Source: Hyphomicrobiales bacterium (lineage in GTDB: Bacteria > Pseudomonadota > Alphaproteobacteria > Rhizobiales > Rhizobiaceae). Taken from it: a DNA stretch of 33,947 nt. Location: positions 1-33,947 of the forward strand of contig UCKS01000035.1 of NCBI GenBank assembly GCA_900473045.1. Direction: 5' to 3'. The notes beneath the pieces are model-generated. The model was not told the origin of the DNA and searched no databases. It saw nothing but the letters and a program-made list of their open reading frames with translations. The translations under genes were made by a program, and so were the position numbers. Below, in pieces: positions 31,673 through 33,947 of the stretch. Numbering within the stretch: position 1 is the stretch's first letter; each line of letters starts with the position of its first letter.

Positions 31673-32914
31673 CTACTTGTTCGAAAACGCTCTTACATCG
31701 AGGACGCGTTGCCGGAGCACACGCCTTTCATCTCTGATCCAGTACAGTGTCATGGCAGCGGCGATGGTGAGCATCGGGAGGCTCCACAAATTCAGCTGTT
31801 TCCAACCTAGCCATTGAAGCAGCGGTCCAGCTGCTAGCGATGTAAGGGCGGTCACCCCTGCGCGCAACATTTCGGCGATCCCTTGGATTTTGGCCCGCTC
31901 GACAGGCAGATATGAACGCGCCAACAAGGTGGTCCCACCTACAAACATGAAATTCCAGCCGACGCCGAGGCAAAGCAACGCAACGTAAAACGCCGAAACT
32001 TGGAGAGAACTCATTGCGATGATTGGGCAAGCAGCTGTAAGGGCCATTCCTGCGATCAAAATTCGAGCCAGTCCAAATCGCTTGATCAAGGCTCCCGCAA
32101 ATAACGAAGGCGCGTACATTCCGACCAGGTGCCATTGGATCATGCCTGCGCCATCGTCCACGGTGTGTCCGGACATTACAGCCGCGAGTGGTGCAGCCGT
32201 CATGAGCAGCATCATAACGGCGCCCCCGATGACATTGTTAGCGAGAGCCGCCCAAGAGATCGGTTGGCTGAAGACGATAGCAAGCGCGCGCGGCTGGGTA
32301 TCATTTTCCTGCACAGTGGAAGCAACGCCTCGACCATCTTTAAACGCGAGCGCGAAAAGAAATATCGATGCCACTCCCAACCCACAGACCAGAAGATAGG
32401 ATCCAGCAAACATTACTGGCAAAATGTCCTTGGTCCACGATGCAAGAACAGGCCCCAGGATGGCTGCCACCACTCCGCCCGCAAGGACAAACGAAATTGC
32501 TGCCGCTTTCTTTTCCTCGCGAACGGCGTCCGCCGCAGCCAACCGGTAGAAGCCAGAAAACGCCTGAAAGACACCTACTCCAGCAGTGCCAAGACAAAAT
32601 ATCCAGAAGTTGCCGTGCAGTACAGACCACACTGAGACCGCTCCTCCGCTCGCGCAGGCGGCAGAGCCGATAATGAACGCTGCGCGGCGTCCTACACGAT
32701 CGATCAGGTATGAAGCTAGCAGCGTCACAATCGCCCCAGCGACTGCGATTAGCGCCAATGGGAGGGTAGCAAGCGCCTTGTTGGGAGCAAGTTGGTAGCC
32801 GGTCAATCCCGTCAACGTTAGATCGACCGAGATCGCCGCTGTGAAAAGTGCCTGCCCGATAGCTAGCACCACAGTGTTTTGGTCAAGATGTGGAAATTTT
32901 AGTTCGATGGTCAT
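31673..32914 (-). CDS. MFS transporter
   Basis: A 413-residue, highly hydrophobic protein with about twelve transmembrane segments in two halves and a longer central loop around residues 195-215. The MFS loop 2-3 motif is visible as DRVGRRAAF near residue 72. In the second half the equivalent loop reads KRFGLARIL. This is an inner-membrane, proton-driven exporter or importer; the substrate is unknown and several drug or sugar-efflux subfamilies would fit. The ATG has GGCGGA ten bases upstream. It is monocistronic by position, convergent with the SDR gene, and preceded by a long gene-poor stretch. Confidence 0.9.
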   Translation of the reverse strand: MTIELKFPHLDQNTVVLAIGQALFTAAISVDLTLTGLTGYQLAPNKALATLPLALIAVAGAIVTLLASYLIDRVGRRAAFIIGSAACASGGAVSVWSVLHGNFWIFCLGTAGVGVFQAFSGFYRLAAADAVREEKKAAAISFVLAGGVVAAILGPVLASWTKDILPVMFAGSYLLVCGLGVASIFLFALAFKDGRGVASTVQENDTQPRALAIVFSQPISWAALANNVIGGAVMMLLMTAAPLAAVMSGHTVDDGAGMIQWHLVGMYAPSLFAGALIKRFGLARILIAGMALTAACPIIAMSSLQVSAFYVALLCLGVGWNFMFVGGTTLLARSYLPVERAKIQGIAEMLRAGVTALTSLAAGPLLQWLGWKQLNLWSLPMLTIAAAMTLYWIRDERRVLRQRVLDVRAFSNK

Positions 32915-33687
32915 ACGTTTTAGTCCGCCCTTGCGTCAGCAAGCAAATATGCTCGTATCGACCTGACTTTAAACGCTTGCCTCGTGGCGCAAACGACTTA
33001 AACCCCTCATTTCCAGACAATATCTATGTTGACCTTCAACGGAGGGTTGGGGGATCTATTTCCGCATCCAAGGGACCCTGAGACGATGGTTTTGGTCGAT
33101 GTGAGAAGAGGCTGACTGATGCCTTCCGCCGTTTAACATTTCCCTCCGACGACTGTCTTTACGCGCTGCAGCGGACAATCCCCCGTCTGACACGCTCGTC
33201 AGTGCATCGTTGAATGCAATGGCACAGCATCTCCAAACTTGCCGACGTCAAAGGCGACATCCAAGGGCATGCCTCGCAACAAGCTGACCGACAACGGCAT
33301 CCGCTTCCCTAACCCAACGGCCGGTGGCTCCCCCGATCCTCTTTCGCCGCCTATTTATAGCAGTAGCTCCCGACAAAACGACGCGCGACGCGAAGCATAT
33401 TGACCAAGCGACCGGTCACGTATAGACCACTATGGTCTGTATCAGTACGATTTGGTCCGCAACATGGGAGGGGCGTGTGATGAAATAAGTTCCCTGGCGT
33501 TTGAAAATACTCGCTGATGACCGGCAGGCCGATAACAAAAGCAGGCCAGCATTGCCGTAAGGCGTCCATCGATATGTCGCCACCCTCCAATGCGCAAACC
33601 CGTGCCTACGGCTACGCATAGGCCAACTTTCGCCTACTGGGACCCACAATCACAAAAAAACGAGAAAATGCAGTGGACAATTTTGAA
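32915..33687. other. Gene-poor stretch containing a transposase relic
   Basis: Upstream of the MFS gene no clear promoter is seen. The only recognisable content is the IS481-type transposase relic at 33121-33330. A minus-strand frame at 33351-33590 (79 residues, start codon TTG) has no recognisable motif and I do not call it. Confidence 0.5.
33121..33330 (+). pseudogene. Relic of an IS481-family transposase
   Basis: The plus strand reads AFRR...SDDCLYALQRTIPRLTRSSVHR, then a stop and HSISKLADVKGD, closely following the conserved helix region DDCLYALQ.TIPHLTRS.LHRCLQRHGIS of IS481-type transposases. After a frame change it reads KLTDNGIRF at about 33281-33307, the region around the second catalytic Asp of the DDE domain (LTDNGIQF). 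The stretch between them, normally about 90 residues including the first Asp, is missing, and the N- and C-termini are absent. It is thus a deleted, frameshifted relic. No terminal inverted repeats could be assigned. Confidence 0.8.
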
Positions 33688-33942
33688 ATGAAGAAGACCG
33701 CTCGAACAACCATATCGATCGGCATGTTCGCCCTCACCCTGGCGCTTGCCGGATGCATGTCGCCTGAAGAGCAACGTCGGGCGAACCTGAATGAAGATGG
33801 TAATACATGCGCCGATTTCGGTACGCGATATGGTTCCCAATCCTATGCACATTGCATGCTCCAGCAGCAACAACGCCGGGATCAGGAGCAGCTGATTGTC
33901 GCAGAAAGCATGCGAGCCACGTCGGAGTGCAGAATCCGATGA
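33688..33942 (+). CDS. Small lipoprotein of unknown function
   Basis: An 84-residue lipoprotein. A type II signal peptide covers residues 1-22 (MKKTARTTISIGMFALTLALA) with lipobox LAGC and lipidated Cys23. The short mature part is Gln- and Arg-rich and contains CADFGTRYGSQSYAHCMLQQQ, with two Cys residues, a pattern I associate with short conserved lipoproteins in rhizobia and relatives. No enzymatic role is apparent. The ATG at 33688 is chosen because the signal peptide begins there; a GTG at 33673 is possible. It ends five bases before the window edge. Confidence 0.8.
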   Translation: MKKTARTTISIGMFALTLALAGCMSPEEQRRANLNEDGNTCADFGTRYGSQSYAHCMLQQQQRRDQEQLIVAESMRATSECRIR

Positions 33943-33947
33943 AGCCG

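Noticed and set aside
33351..33590. A 79-residue minus-strand frame after the transposase relic
   Set aside because: It starts with TTG, has no family match I can see, and sits in decayed DNA; a GGAGG nearby is badly spaced.

Overview
The window looks like accessory DNA of an alphaproteobacterium, most likely in the Hyphomicrobiales (Rhizobium/Brucella/Mesorhizobium type). GC is in the mid-50s by eye. The gene mix fits that group: a Tat-exported sugar-type binding protein, GlxA-type and NodD-like regulators, a DUF6314 protein and a short cysteine-containing lipoprotein. This placement is inference only, as the window has no rRNA or core phylogenetic marker. I saw no tRNA, rRNA or CRISPR array.

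Layout. 1-2214: an SDR dehydrogenase convergent with a GlxA/AraC regulator. 2215-2889: no supported gene. 2890-10384 (minus strand): a tightly packed unit encoding a xylose-type (CUT2) ABC importer (binding protein, double ATPase, permease), a coupled 186-residue exported or anchored protein, an amidase-signature hydrolase, an EamA transporter and a DUF6314 protein. 10600-12502 (minus): a group D flavin monooxygenase and a TetR regulator. 12657-18020 (plus, divergent from TetR): a second group D monooxygenase, its flavin reductase, an M24 metallohydrolase, a zinc-type alcohol dehydrogenase-like oxidoreductase, an RraA/HMG-CHA-aldolase-like protein and an ABM-domain protein. 18287-24876 (minus): beta-carbonic anhydrase, lipoyl-Lpd, AceF and AceE (pyruvate dehydrogenase), with a divergent Lrp/AsnC regulator at 25010. 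25780-29122 (minus): a NodD-like LysR regulator, an NmrA-type reductase and a second GlxA regulator. 29480-31228 (plus): two coupled small membrane proteins and an SDR lacking the catalytic Tyr. 31673-32914 (minus): an MFS transporter. 33121-33330: an IS481-type transposase relic. 33688-33942: a small lipoprotein.

The most interesting part is 2890-18020. It reads as one catabolic island: import through a xylose-like ABC system, amide hydrolysis, two successive or alternative FMNH2-dependent oxygenations fed by one reductase, further hydrolysis and reduction, and a retro-aldol type step that could deliver pyruvate to the adjacent pyruvate dehydrogenase operon. An 18-base element (16 of 18 identical) lies in the promoter of the importer operon and in that of the divergent monooxygenase operon, next to a near-palindrome beside the TetR gene. 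This suggests one regulator for both units. The substrate cannot be read from the sequence. I do not recognise the gene combination as a described pathway.

Decayed DNA is also visible: a relic of a GlxA N-terminal domain at 25590-25690 resembling the intact GlxA at 28136-29122, and the IS481 transposase relic near the right edge.
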